A stretch of DNA of 64,000 nucleotides from Sulfuricaulis sp040901545. GTDB lineage: Bacteria; Pseudomonadota; Gammaproteobacteria; Acidiferrobacterales; Sulfurifustaceae. The DNA is taken from positions 1-64,000 of the forward strand of contig NZ_JBBDYL010000054.1 in NCBI RefSeq assembly GCF_040901545.1, given 5' to 3'. The translations under genes and the position numbers were made by a program. Under the pieces are notes generated by a model. It searched no databases. It was not told the origin of the DNA and saw only the letters and a list, made by a program, of their open reading frames with translations. This document shows, piece after piece, positions 19,437-27,815 of the stretch (positions are counted from its first letter, which is position 1; every line of letters begins with the position of its first letter).

Positions 19437-20215
19437 AAAAATCCTGGCTGCTCTATGTTTTTTTTGGAGTATTTTTTTACGTCCTGTTTCTGTTCATCCA
19501 GATGCCGGCGTCCTGGTTCGCCTGGGGCCTGAACCACTATACGAGCGGCCGTGTCCAGCTTGATCCGATCGCGGGAACCCTGTGGCATGGAAAAGGACGG
19601 CTGGTATACCAGCATCCTCCCTCCACATCGTTTGAATTTGGCGATACCGAGTGGCGCATCAACCCCCTGTGGTTGCTGGTTGGATCGTTGCAGCTGACCT
19701 GGCAAAGCCATAAGCCAGACACTCATATCAATACAACCGTTCGGATGAGTTCAGGACAATTAATATTGCTCGAAACTAAAGTAGCGTTTCCAGCCCAACT
19801 TTCAAGTTCGTTTATTCCCGCCGCAAAATTGCTGTCTCCCACTGGTCAAGTGCGACTTCAAACTGACAGGCTGGCCATGGATCGCAACAATGGCATGTCG
19901 GGGGGTGGCAACATTCAGTGGCAAGCGGCTGGCAGCGCCCTCTCTCCTGTCCGCCCTTTGGGTGATTACCGACTTCTGATCTCCAGCGCCGGCAATGTCG
20001 CCGATCTTAAACTATCGACCCTGCGTGGTACACTGGAGCTATCCGGTCAAGGTGAATGGCAGATCGCGAGCGGTACAATCCGGTTTTCCGGAAGCGCCAC
20101 GCCCCGTGAGAGCATTAGTGAACTTGAACCATTGCTGAAGCTTATGGGTGAAAATCAGGGTGGCGGCAAGCGTACATTCTCCATTAATGGAAAGTTACCG
20201 CTTACAATCTTCTGA
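19433..20215 (+). CDS. gspN: Type II secretion protein GspN
   Basis: Accessory component found only in some type II systems, thought to act at the inner membrane/periplasm. The ATG at 19433 overlaps gspM by 4 bases and gives MKKSWLLYVFFGVFFYVLFLF, a signal anchor, then GRVQLDPIAGTLWHGKG and WRINPLWLLVGSLQLTW as in GspN. 260 residues. It closes the operon. The codon usage and base composition become more AT-rich toward its 3' end, ahead of the AT-rich spacer. Confidence 0.9.
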   Translation: MKKSWLLYVFFGVFFYVLFLFIQMPASWFAWGLNHYTSGRVQLDPIAGTLWHGKGRLVYQHPPSTSFEFGDTEWRINPLWLLVGSLQLTWQSHKPDTHINTTVRMSSGQLILLETKVAFPAQLSSSFIPAAKLLSPTGQVRLQTDRLAMDRNNGMSGGGNIQWQAAGSALSPVRPLGDYRLLISSAGNVADLKLSTLRGTLELSGQGEWQIASGTIRFSGSATPRESISELEPLLKLMGENQGGGKRTFSINGKLPLTIF

Positions 20216-20788
20216 ATTTAGTATGCACTCATTGCCAACAGTCGATGTGAAATGAATGATTTAATGCGGCCCTGATTCAATCATCAGAACGCGTGCACGC
20301 TTGTTTTATGTTGCGTTATCGAAAGCAATCGGCTTGCCGTCGCAGCTATATCACTGTTAGACAGAGTGCGAAAAGATATTTTTAATAATTATTAATTTTG
20401 CCTTAATTATATTATTGGTTTTACTCGATCTATCAAGTATTTGATCGGTTAATATTTTATTCAGCCGAGTAAAAAGAGAAATGCAAGCTTACTGGCAGTT
20501 TCTGGAGAAAAACTCACTACTTATCCAACAGTCACGAGCGGGTACATGGTTATAGCAGGTAAATAAAAACAAAAGATTATGAATCTGATCTTTACCGATC
20601 ATCCAAAAAATCGTCGGTCACTTTTCAGGATATAAATTTTTCAAAAACAATAGCCAACGGCCGTGCTGCGGTGATTTCTCGAAACATTCCTGGCAACTCG
20701 CCCCACCGGCACCACCATCGCGATGCGACGGCTTTAAATTATCGCATCAATTGCCTTACAAGGGAGCGACACACCTTTTCAAGGAAAT
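20216..20788. other. AT-rich intergenic spacer, no gene seen
   Basis: No convincing open frame or RNA gene. The stretch is strongly AT-rich compared with its neighbours: 20401-20460 has 14 G/C in 60 bases. It contains runs such as TTTTTAATAATTATTAATTT around 20381. It could be an H-NS-like silencing or curved-DNA region, or a scar left by recombination next to tRNA-Ser. No terminator hairpin with a T tract was found after gspN. Confidence 0.6.
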
Positions 20789-20878
20789 TGGCGGAGAGGG
20801 TGAGATTCGAACTCACGAGGAGCGTAAGCCCCTGCCAGTTTTCAAGACTGGTGCCTTAAACCGCTCGGCCACCCCTCC
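20789..20878 (-). tRNA. tRNA-Ser (anticodon UGA)
   Basis: Reading the minus strand, the gene starts GGAGGGGTGGCCGAGCGG (acceptor and D arm). The anticodon stem CCAGT/ACTGG encloses loop CTTGAAA, giving anticodon TGA. A long variable arm (GCAGGGGCTTACGCTCCTC) marks a class II tRNA, then the T arm GTGAGTTCGAATCTCAC. The acceptor closes with one G-T pair, discriminator G, and CCA is encoded at 20791-20789. It is the complete copy of a tRNA whose 5' part recurs as decayed fragments at 21103-21137 and 21460-21494. Confidence 0.97.
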
Positions 20879-20951
20879 GGATCAATCTGAAACCAACTAT
20901 TACTACACATCTAACTCTCTACCAAGACCCATTGACGCGGTCAACGGTTTT

Positions 20952-20975
20952 GCGCCGGACATCCCTGTCCGGCGC
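20952..20975. repeat. Perfect 10-bp inverted repeat (hairpin)
   Basis: GCGCCGGACA at 20952-20961 and TGTCCGGCGC at 20966-20975 form a perfect 10-bp stem with a TCCC loop. A second hairpin GCCCC/GGGGC follows at 20974-20986 and a third, CGCCGCGC-GACA-GCGCGGCG, lies at 21065-21084. There is no T tract, so a plain intrinsic terminator is not indicated. The cluster sits between the intact tRNA-Ser and its first fragment and looks like a dispersed palindromic repeat. Confidence 0.8.
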
Positions 20976-21102
20976 CCCTCCGGGGCCAGCGTCGCTACGC
21001 TCCGCTGTCTGAAATCGCTCCAGGCGACTTTCGTCAAGAGCGCCGCCTTACGAGTGCCGCCGAACGCCGCGCGACAGCGCGGCGGTCCGAAGGGCGGAGG
21101 GC

Positions 21103-21137
21103 AGGATGCCTGACGTAAACCGCTCGGCCACCTCTCC
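21103..21137 (-). pseudogene. tRNA-Ser 5' fragment, copy A
   Basis: On the minus strand this reads GGAGAGGTGGCCGAGCGG and continues TTTACG, matching the first 22 or so bases of the intact tRNA-Ser with one substitution, then departs into CAGGCATCCT. No anticodon arm follows. It is a truncated tRNA-like remnant, or an attachment-site-like scar. Confidence 0.75.
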
Positions 21138-21459
21138 ATTGATCATTCATAAGCTCAGGCAGGTCAATGGTTTTGATCGGTAAACCAACCCTGAACCTCG
21201 CTCCTTCGGTGCCAGCGTGCGTACTTGGCTTTATATACGGTATACATCCTTATAACCACTCCTCGCTTTCGCTTCATTCACCCAAAATATCGTCCAATAC
21301 GAATTAAGACATCCCACCGGGATAACCTGAAGGACTCGCGGCAAGAATGGCGCGAGGAAAATCGTTCCCGGCCGATTATTGTCAAGGCCCGGCCTGACGA
21401 GCAGCGCCGGAAGCATTGCCGAATACCGCCTATTGCCGGGGGCCTGGAGAACGTCGGAC
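21138..21459. other. Intergenic stretch between tRNA-Ser fragments, no gene seen
   Basis: Short open frames here have no recognisable family and poor coding character. The sequence holds moderate GC and no strong hairpin or promoter that I could support. It separates copy A and copy B of the tRNA-Ser fragment and probably represents decayed DNA. Confidence 0.5.
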
Positions 21460-21494
21460 AGAATGCCTGGCGTAAACCGCCCCGCCGCCCTTCC
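21460..21494 (-). pseudogene. tRNA-Ser 5' fragment, degenerate copy B
   Basis: Aligns without gaps to copy A over 35 bases with 28 identities, mostly transitions apart, and includes the non-tRNA tail (CAGGCATYCT). So it copies the fragment plus its flank, not the tRNA directly. It lies about 120 bases upstream of the sugar dehydrogenase gene. Confidence 0.6.
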
Positions 21495-21616
21495 TATTTA
21501 TATTTTCTATTAACGAGTTACCAAAAGCGCTCCAAATTAGAGGAGGAAGAGTAAGATTGTAATCCGTATGTTAAGACATTACGCATCTACTCTTGCCACC
21601 CAAAAGGAGAAAACCC

Positions 21617-22888
21617 ATGCGCACCATTGTAGCAATAGCCTTCACTGGGCTGGTTGCCGCGCTCTCAGTTTCGTTAACGGCTACCGCTCAGGAACCGGCT
21701 CTCGAAAAGCTCAAACAGATGCAAGTTTCAGGAGTCGACGCCAATTTTCAGCCAGTTCCGCAAACCGGGAAAAACGCCGACGCGATCCGAGAAAACCTGA
21801 AACGGGTCAAACTGCCGCCGGGCTTCAAGATTGATCTTTACGCCATCGTCCCGGACGCGCGGCACATGGCGGTAGGCCCGTCCACCAACATGGTCTTCGT
21901 GGGAACCCGCAAGACTACTGTCTGGGCCGTCACCGACCGCAACAGTGACGGCGTCGCCGACGAGGTCAAGCCATTCTCGCCTTCGTTGAATTTCAAGGTG
22001 CCCAACGGCGTGTGCTTCACCAAGAATGGTTTCCTGATCGTTGTCGAACACAATCGCGTGATCAACTTCCCAGCGGCCGAGTTCTTCTACGAGGGGAAGG
22101 ATGTCGCCGTGATCGAGACGGTGCCGCAGGGTAAGCTGATCCCGGTGGAAGAAGAATCGTACAATCATCACGCCCGTGTATGCCGCATCGGCAAGGACGG
22201 CAAGCTCTATATCGCGCTCGGTCAACCATTCAACGTTCCGCCACGCGAAAAGCTCGCGGTTTTCAACCAGTGGGGCATCGGCGGCATCGTCCGCATGGAT
22301 CCCTTCGACGGTGGCGGTCGCGAAGTCTACGTCCGCGGGATTCGCAACTCGGTGGGCATCGAGTTCAACCCCAAGGACGGCACCCTGTGGTTCACCGACA
22401 ATCAGACCGACGGGATGGGCGACAATACGCCTCCGGGCGAGCTGAACCGCGCCACCAAGCCGGGACAGTTTTTCGGCTACCCCTGGACGTGCGGTCGTGT
22501 CCGTATCACGGAGCATGGTTACGACAAGGATCCGTTGCCGAAGGACATCGTCTATCCGCAAGTGGAGATGGACGCTCACGCAGCCGACCTGGGCCTTACC
22601 TTCTACACGGGTAAAAAATTCCCGGCCAAGTACCGCGGCGGTATCTTTTCGGCGCAGCATGGCTCCTGGAATCGCACCGACCCGATCGGCGCCCGCGTAA
22701 TGTTCACCTCGCTGAAGGAGGACGGCACGGCCAACAAGACCGAAGTGTTTGCAGAGGGTTGGCTTGACCCGGAAACCAAGACGTATCGTGGTCGGCCGGT
22801 CGATGTGGCCAATCTGCCCGACGGCTCCCTGCTGGTCTCCGATGATTTTTCCGGCGCCCTCTATCGAATCACTTATGTGAGCGAGTAG
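21617..22888 (+). CDS. Periplasmic PQQ-dependent sorbosone/aldose dehydrogenase family protein
   Basis: Glucose/sorbosone dehydrogenase family (six-bladed propeller) that oxidises a sugar or aldehyde in the periplasm, probably with PQQ as cofactor. The ATG at 21617 follows AAGGAG with a 7-base spacer. The signal peptide MRTIVAIAFTGLVAALSV ends near residue 24 (TAQ-EP). Family blocks are LPPGFKIDLYA, NGVCFTKNGFLIVVEHNRV, YNHHARVCRIGKDGKLYIALG, GIRNSVGIEFNP and FSAQHGSWNRTDPIGARV. About 423 residues. It is followed within 4 bases by a cytochrome c and then a PQQ-receptor homologue, which supports PQQ as the cofactor. The true substrate is unknown. Confidence 0.85.
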   Translation: MRTIVAIAFTGLVAALSVSLTATAQEPALEKLKQMQVSGVDANFQPVPQTGKNADAIRENLKRVKLPPGFKIDLYAIVPDARHMAVGPSTNMVFVGTRKTTVWAVTDRNSDGVADEVKPFSPSLNFKVPNGVCFTKNGFLIVVEHNRVINFPAAEFFYEGKDVAVIETVPQGKLIPVEEESYNHHARVCRIGKDGKLYIALGQPFNVPPREKLAVFNQWGIGGIVRMDPFDGGGREVYVRGIRNSVGIEFNPKDGTLWFTDNQTDGMGDNTPPGELNRATKPGQFFGYPWTCGRVRITEHGYDKDPLPKDIVYPQVEMDAHAADLGLTFYTGKKFPAKYRGGIFSAQHGSWNRTDPIGARVMFTSLKEDGTANKTEVFAEGWLDPETKTYRGRPVDVANLPDGSLLVSDDFSGALYRITYVSE

Positions 22889-22891
22889 TAT

Positions 22892-23245
22892 TTGTGCTCA
22901 AGTTTGGTGAGTGATATTTACTCCAGCAGCGCGGCGGTGTCTGTCGCCACCGCGCTCCTGGTATCCACGTTTACCGCGACAGCGGGAGATTTAGCCGCCG
23001 GTCGCCAAAAGGCAATTCACTGTCAGGCCTGTCATGGTCTGGATGGATTGTCGAAGTTACCTACAGCGCCCCATCTCGCCGGACAGAACGAAACTCATCT
23101 GATTAAAGCCCTCAAGGATTACCGGTCTGGGGCGAGAAAAAATGAGATGATGTCGATTGTCGCATCGTCCCTCACCGATACGGACATAAACGACCTGGCT
23201 GCTTACTACCATTCCATAAAAACCATCGATATACCACCTGAATAA
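22892..23245 (+). CDS. Small periplasmic cytochrome c (monohaem)
   Basis: Class I c-type cytochrome with one haem site CQACH at about residues 44-48 and a distal Met candidate in ARKNEMMSIVASSL. About 117 residues with a signal-peptide-like N terminus (AVSVATALLVSTFTATAG). Start uncertain: TTG at 22892 or GTG at 22907, neither with a strong ribosome-binding site. It sits directly after the dehydrogenase gene, so it probably accepts its electrons and passes them to the respiratory chain. Confidence 0.85.
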   Translation: MCSSLVSDIYSSSAAVSVATALLVSTFTATAGDLAAGRQKAIHCQACHGLDGLSKLPTAPHLAGQNETHLIKALKDYRSGARKNEMMSIVASSLTDTDINDLAAYYHSIKTIDIPPE

Positions 23246-23278
23246 TTTCCTGGATAACGGGGACTGAATAAAGCCGCA

Positions 23279-25372
23279 ATGCGACAATTAATCCATAACT
23301 ACATTTTTTTATGCTGCTTGCTTTTACCTTTCAATACGCATATCGCGCTTGCCGAGAATACAAATACCATATTACGGAGCGATCCGGTTGTCGTGACGGC
23401 TACGCGGATCGAACAGTCAAGTTTCGATTTGCCACTGTCGATCGACAGTCTTGATATCGAAAAAATCCACGACCAGCAGCAACGCGTCAATATTTCCGAG
23501 AGTTTGGTGCGGATACCCGGCGTCGTGGCGCAGAATCGCCAAAACTACGCGCAAGATTTGCAAATCTCCTCACGCGGGTTCGGTGCACGATCAACTTTCG
23601 GCATCCGCGGAATTCGTCTGCTCGCCGATGGCATCCCTGCGACGATGCCCGACGGGCAAGGCCAGGCGGCTACCTTTGATCTTGAATCTGCACGCCGCAT
23701 CGAGGTATTACGCGGGCCGTTTTCCGCCATCTATGGCAACGCCTCCGGCGGTGTGATTCAAGTGTTCAGCGAAGAAGGTCCGGCGACACCGACCTTAGAG
23801 ACCGGTTTGCTTGCCGGTACCTATGGGACGGAACGCGCCAGCGTGAAATTCGGCGGTCAAGACAATCCGCTCAATTATATCGGTTCATTGTCGCGTTTCG
23901 ATAGTGACGGCTACCGCGAGCACAGTGCCGTCACCCGCGAGACCGGCAGCGCACGGTTGCGCTGGTCGGCCAATACCGACACGACAGTAACGCTGCTCGT
24001 CAATGGCCTGCATCAAGGTGACACGCAGGATCCGCTCGGCCTCACGCGAGCCAAGATGGAGGAAGATCCGCGTCAGGCGGGTACAGGTGCGATGCTATTC
24101 AACACACGCAAAAGCATTGCCCACTTGCAAGGCGGGCTTACGCTGGAGCAGCGTTTAGGTACCGACGACCGCCTTACCCTGATCGGTTACAGCGGCCAAC
24201 GCGATGTAACACAATACCTCGCGTTCGCCGGCAGTGGACCTACCCAATCTGGCGGCGTGATTGATCTCGATCGCAGCTTCACGGGTCTCGGCATACGCTG
24301 GACGCATCGTTCCCGATTGGCGGACATGCCGTACACCATGACGATGGGGGTTGACTACGACAACATGTATGAGCGACGTCGCGGCTTCGTCAACAATAAC
24401 GGGATTGCAGGTGAGTTAAAGCGCGATGAAGACGATCGTGTTTTTGATTTCGACCAATACGCGCAGCTTGAATGGCGGTTCGCGCCGCGCTGGCGCGTCT
24501 CCACCGGCCTGCGTCACAACCGGGTCGCCTTTGACTCGAAGGATTACTTCATAACGGGCGCTTCGAATCCCGATGATAGCGGTAGCGCCATTTTCAAGAA
24601 AACCAATCCAATGCTGGGCGTGCTTTATCAGTGGAGCGACTCTGTCAATCTTTATGCGAATGCCGGCCAGGGCTTTGAGACCCCCACTTTTGCGGAACTG
24701 GCCTATCGTCCGGATGGCAGCCCGGGACTCAATTTTTCCTTGCGCCCCAGCGTCAGTCGCAGCAGCGAGGCCGGTATCAAGGCTTTCGTCACACCGACAG
24801 CGCGCGTGAACGCCGCCTTGTTCCGCATTCGTGCCTACGATGAAATCGTCACGGGACCCTCGCCTGCACCGGGACGCAACACGTTCATGAATGCCAATCT
24901 GACCACGCGCGATGGTTTAGAGCTAAGTGTCGACAACGATCTGGGGTACGGCGTCCATGCCTACCTGGCCTACTCTTATATCGACGCGCGTTTTGTAGAC
25001 TACGTCAATTTCTCCGGCACCAATCTAGCCGGCAAGCGCATCCCGGGAGTGCCACAAACGACAATTTACGGCGAACTCAAATGGCGTCCGCTGAACGATT
25101 TGGTGACGGCGCTGGAGGCGCGCCGCGTCAGTTCAATAGCCGTCAATGATGAGAACGCCGATACCGCCGAGGCTTACACGGTAGCCAACTGGCGCATCGG
25201 TCTGGAGCAAGGGGGTCGTGGCTGGCGATTACAGGAATTTCTACGAATCGATAATTTGTTCGATAAAACCTATGCCGGTTCGGTTATCGTCAATGCAAAC
25301 GGTGGGGCGTACTTCGAGCCGGCTCCGCGGCGCAATTACATCATAGGGCTCAATGCCCGTTTCGAGTTTTAA
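23279..25372 (+). CDS. pqqU: TonB-dependent outer-membrane receptor, YncD/PqqU type
   Basis: Outer-membrane beta-barrel with plug domain. It has a signal peptide (MRQLIHNYIFLCCLLLPFN), TonB box DPVVVTATR at about 38-46, plug blocks RQNYAQDLQISSRGFG, DGIPATMPDGQGQ and RGPFSAIYGNASGG, and barrel end FDKTYAGSVIVNANGG then a terminal Phe. These stretches match E. coli YncD, now called PqqU, which imports pyrroloquinoline quinone. With the PQQ-type dehydrogenase upstream and tonB downstream this is most likely a PQQ scavenging receptor. Other TonB substrates remain possible, since the assignment rests on similarity. Confidence 0.87.
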   Translation: MRQLIHNYIFLCCLLLPFNTHIALAENTNTILRSDPVVVTATRIEQSSFDLPLSIDSLDIEKIHDQQQRVNISESLVRIPGVVAQNRQNYAQDLQISSRGFGARSTFGIRGIRLLADGIPATMPDGQGQAATFDLESARRIEVLRGPFSAIYGNASGGVIQVFSEEGPATPTLETGLLAGTYGTERASVKFGGQDNPLNYIGSLSRFDSDGYREHSAVTRETGSARLRWSANTDTTVTLLVNGLHQGDTQDPLGLTRAKMEEDPRQAGTGAMLFNTRKSIAHLQGGLTLEQRLGTDDRLTLIGYSGQRDVTQYLAFAGSGPTQSGGVIDLDRSFTGLGIRWTHRSRLADMPYTMTMGVDYDNMYERRRGFVNNNGIAGELKRDEDDRVFDFDQYAQLEWRFAPRWRVSTGLRHNRVAFDSKDYFITGASNPDDSGSAIFKKTNPMLGVLYQWSDSVNLYANAGQGFETPTFAELAYRPDGSPGLNFSLRPSVSRSSEAGIKAFVTPTARVNAALFRIRAYDEIVTGPSPAPGRNTFMNANLTTRDGLELSVDNDLGYGVHAYLAYSYIDARFVDYVNFSGTNLAGKRIPGVPQTTIYGELKWRPLNDLVTALEARRVSSIAVNDENADTAEAYTVANWRIGLEQGGRGWRLQEFLRIDNLFDKTYAGSVIVNANGGAYFEPAPRRNYIIGLNARFEF

Positions 25373-25384
25373 TAAATCATCCAA

Positions 25385-26053
25385 TTACTTTCGCAGCCTG
25401 AATTCAACCGGCACCAATACCGTAATTTCACGCTCACGTAATTCATCAGGTGGCAGCGGCCAGGAGGAAAGGCGTCGCGCCATCACAAGTGCCTGCCGAT
25501 CGAGCACATCATGGCCACTCGAGTGCGCCATGACTACTTCGTGTAAGCGACCTCCCGGGAGGAGTTGCAGACGCAATATCACCGTTCCTTCCCAGCCACG
25601 CACTCGCGCCAGTCGCGGATAGGTAAGTCGCTGTCCAATTATTTCAGTCAGGGACCGTATGTAAGCATCCAGCCGTCGATTATCGTTGGCCGCCGGCTCC
25701 GACGCGGCCGTTGGCTTAGATGCAACTGGCGGCGTATCAACGGGATTAGTCGTCGACTCCGGGAGGAGCTGAGGAACTTCATAGGCAATCGCCGGTGGCT
25801 CCGCGGGCAGCGCGCTAGCCTGCGGTTCCGTCCCACGCACCGGACGTTCCGGAACTCGATCTTGCTTCCGCGATGGCGTCGTTTCCTTCGGCTCCACGAT
25901 GCCTGGTAGCAACTGGATCTCCAGATTCGAAATCATACTGGTAGAACTTGTATTTTGAAGAGTACTATTCAAAATACCGACTGCCGCCACATGTACGGCC
26001 AGCGAAGCCACCAGAAAGAATTGAAAATAATTCTTGTGGACTATCTGTGACAT
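25385..26053 (-). CDS. tonB: TonB energy-transducing protein
   Basis: Couples the ExbBD proton motor to outer-membrane receptors. One N-terminal signal anchor (FFLVASLAVHVAAVGIL), a Pro/Glu-rich spacer in the middle, and a C-terminal TonB domain (IGQRLTYPRLARVRGWEGTV, then VLDRQALVMARRLSSWPLP). Start uncertain: ATG at 26053 or 26074, and a TTG at 26134. It is convergent with the receptor gene, 12 bases apart, and seems dedicated to it; no exbB or exbD is in the window. Confidence 0.88.
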   Translation of the reverse strand: MSQIVHKNYFQFFLVASLAVHVAAVGILNSTLQNTSSTSMISNLEIQLLPGIVEPKETTPSRKQDRVPERPVRGTEPQASALPAEPPAIAYEVPQLLPESTTNPVDTPPVASKPTAASEPAANDNRRLDAYIRSLTEIIGQRLTYPRLARVRGWEGTVILRLQLLPGGRLHEVVMAHSSGHDVLDRQALVMARRLSSWPLPPDELREREITVLVPVEFRLRK

Positions 26054-26173
26054 GATGAGGCGTGACGTCGTCATCTCCGGATTACCGCATTGGATATTTG
26101 AACAGTATCCGTTGCGGAATAGCTTGAACTCCAATCATACGCTGATCAATTGGGAAAACTACAGGTTGCAACG

Positions 26174-27025
26174 TTAACGAAATACCGACTTAGCACGTTT
26201 ATTTCTCCAGCTCATGCCCCAAGCGTAAAATGCAATGAACACAAAGATATCCAGCGGCAAACCGAAAAAAAAGAAAAGTACCGGCATAAACAACATGGAA
26301 TATTGTTGTATCAAATACACATGCACCAGATACTGCATGGGTATCAGGATACCGAGGTAAAACATGGTGATCACCGTCAAAAGAAGTTTTTTTGGCAATC
26401 CGAAGTCAAAAATATAATATGTGGCTCCAAGCAGCACCGGAACGAGAGATATCACGAACAATCCAGCCATCAGCATGCCGGATTGATAATCGGATACGGT
26501 ATACGGAAAGTACGCCGGATTTATCGCGAAATAAGCCAGGGAACAGGTTTGAATAAAGGCCAGCGCGCGCAGCAAATAAATAACCGGCATTTGCCGCCTG
26601 GGAATGATGAAGGAGATCAGCACCGTTAAGGTGGTTAACAACAGCGCCATCCACCATGCACCACTGTCAGGAACACCCGCGGTGATATCGAGATACGGGA
26701 CTTCAATGCGCAGTAAAGGTCCAATAGAGTAGCCTTTATGCTTCACGGCGGCCCCTTCGAAAAGCACATCCGACCAATACGACGTGCCCCAGGTCCAGGC
26801 GGCATTTACCCATCGAAGCAGCATCAACCATCCAGCCAGCAACAGTACTGCCAGAAACATCGCCATCCAACCCTCGGCAGGTTTAAGCGGCAGAGTCAGA
26901 AGCGCACGATGCTTGGTTATCACCCCTCCGGAAAAACCGTGATGCCGCAGCAATTCCATGCGACGCCGTCGGGACAGACTTGCATGGTTCGCTTCAACGT
27001 CTTTCTCAGAACTCACGAAAGACAC
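26174..27025 (-). CDS. Polytopic inner-membrane protein of the exopolysaccharide cluster
   Basis: No family recognised. The 283 residues have a basic cytoplasmic N terminus (SLSRRRRMELLRHH) and about six membrane segments, near 53-72, 124-142, 147-166, 184-205, 209-236 and 240-268. A periplasmic loop of about 50 residues lies between the first two (NAAWTWGTSYWSDVLFEGAA). It is the last gene of the cluster and overlaps the YaiO-like gene by 20 bases, so it is probably co-translated. By position it could be a membrane subunit aiding synthesis or export, like PgaD or PelE, but there is no sequence evidence for that. Confidence 0.7.
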   Translation of the reverse strand: MSFVSSEKDVEANHASLSRRRRMELLRHHGFSGGVITKHRALLTLPLKPAEGWMAMFLAVLLLAGWLMLLRWVNAAWTWGTSYWSDVLFEGAAVKHKGYSIGPLLRIEVPYLDITAGVPDSGAWWMALLLTTLTVLISFIIPRRQMPVIYLLRALAFIQTCSLAYFAINPAYFPYTVSDYQSGMLMAGLFVISLVPVLLGATYYIFDFGLPKKLLLTVITMFYLGILIPMQYLVHVYLIQQYSMLFMPVLFFFFGLPLDIFVFIAFYAWGMSWRNKRAKSVFR

Positions 27026-27815
27026 CGACGATTACCCCATTGCGGTTATAAAAGGGGTTGCTGTAATGCTCGATCGTAGCGTTCAGACCCCAGCCCCGTT
27101 GCAGCCACTCACGCCAGGTCAAACTGATCAAGTCGCTGTGAAAATCGACGAGAGTCGATGACTCGTCGATCAGCTGATAGGCTTCCCGCCCGGATTCGAT
27201 TCGCAGCGTCAGATATCGCTTCTTATCCTGCCCTTGCGTGACGGCAATAAAGTAATTGTTGGCATCGATCGAACCCGGTGTGCTGTGGTTCATGCGGACA
27301 CCGCCTTCGATTACCCATGGCGTGTCAAAATAATAGGCGGCGCTCAACAATATGATTCGATCCCGATGGATATCTCGCGCGGTGATGTACCCGATACCCA
27401 AAGTAGTCACCAGATTCCGATCCGGCAGCAATTTTCGATTGATCGCTATATCGAACCTGTGCTTGGGAAAAAAGAATCCTCCGCTACTGGCCCCCGCCGA
27501 AGCCGTGACGAACCAGTCTTCGTCGAACGTATGCGAAAAACCGCCCGTAAAATAAGTTCCATGATCGTTGAACTCGCTTTGGCGAAGGATTTCCCAGTTC
27601 CAGACCTGATCGCTGTAACCCTGCCAAACGCCTTTGGCGTAGACGCCACGCCAGTTATCAAAGCCACCGGTCAAATGATGATAATTGGCTCCTGCTTCCA
27701 CGTAGCCAACAGGTTGCTCTAAAGCTGTACCGGCGGCATGCGCTAACTGGCTAGCCAGGAATCCAACCAAAAAGAACGAAAATCTTGACTTACAAGGCTT
27801 GATATCACGATCCAT
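27006..27815 (-). CDS. YaiO-family outer-membrane beta-barrel protein
   Basis: A signal peptide (FSFFLVGFLASQLAHA) is followed by alternating hydrophobic/polar strands and a C-terminal aromatic residue (VFREF), as expected of an outer-membrane barrel. The segment GYVEAGANYHHLTGGFDNWRGVYAKG matches the YaiO family start. E. coli yaiO is next to yaiP, a glycosyltransferase gene, so linkage to GT2 synthesis is a recurring theme. I prefer the ATG at 27815; the frame is open to a GTG at 27854 inside wecB. Inferred role: secretion pore for the polymer made by this cluster. Confidence 0.8.
   Translation of the reverse strand: MDRDIKPCKSRFSFFLVGFLASQLAHAAGTALEQPVGYVEAGANYHHLTGGFDNWRGVYAKGVWQGYSDQVWNWEILRQSEFNDHGTYFTGGFSHTFDEDWFVTASAGASSGGFFFPKHRFDIAINRKLLPDRNLVTTLGIGYITARDIHRDRIILLSAAYYFDTPWVIEGGVRMNHSTPGSIDANNYFIAVTQGQDKKRYLTLRIESGREAYQLIDESSTLVDFHSDLISLTWREWLQRGWGLNATIEHYSNPFYNRNGVIVGVFREF

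Noticed and set aside
20751..21113. A plus-strand open frame covering the tRNA-Ser
   Set aside because: It runs through the tRNA and repeats, so it is not a real protein gene.
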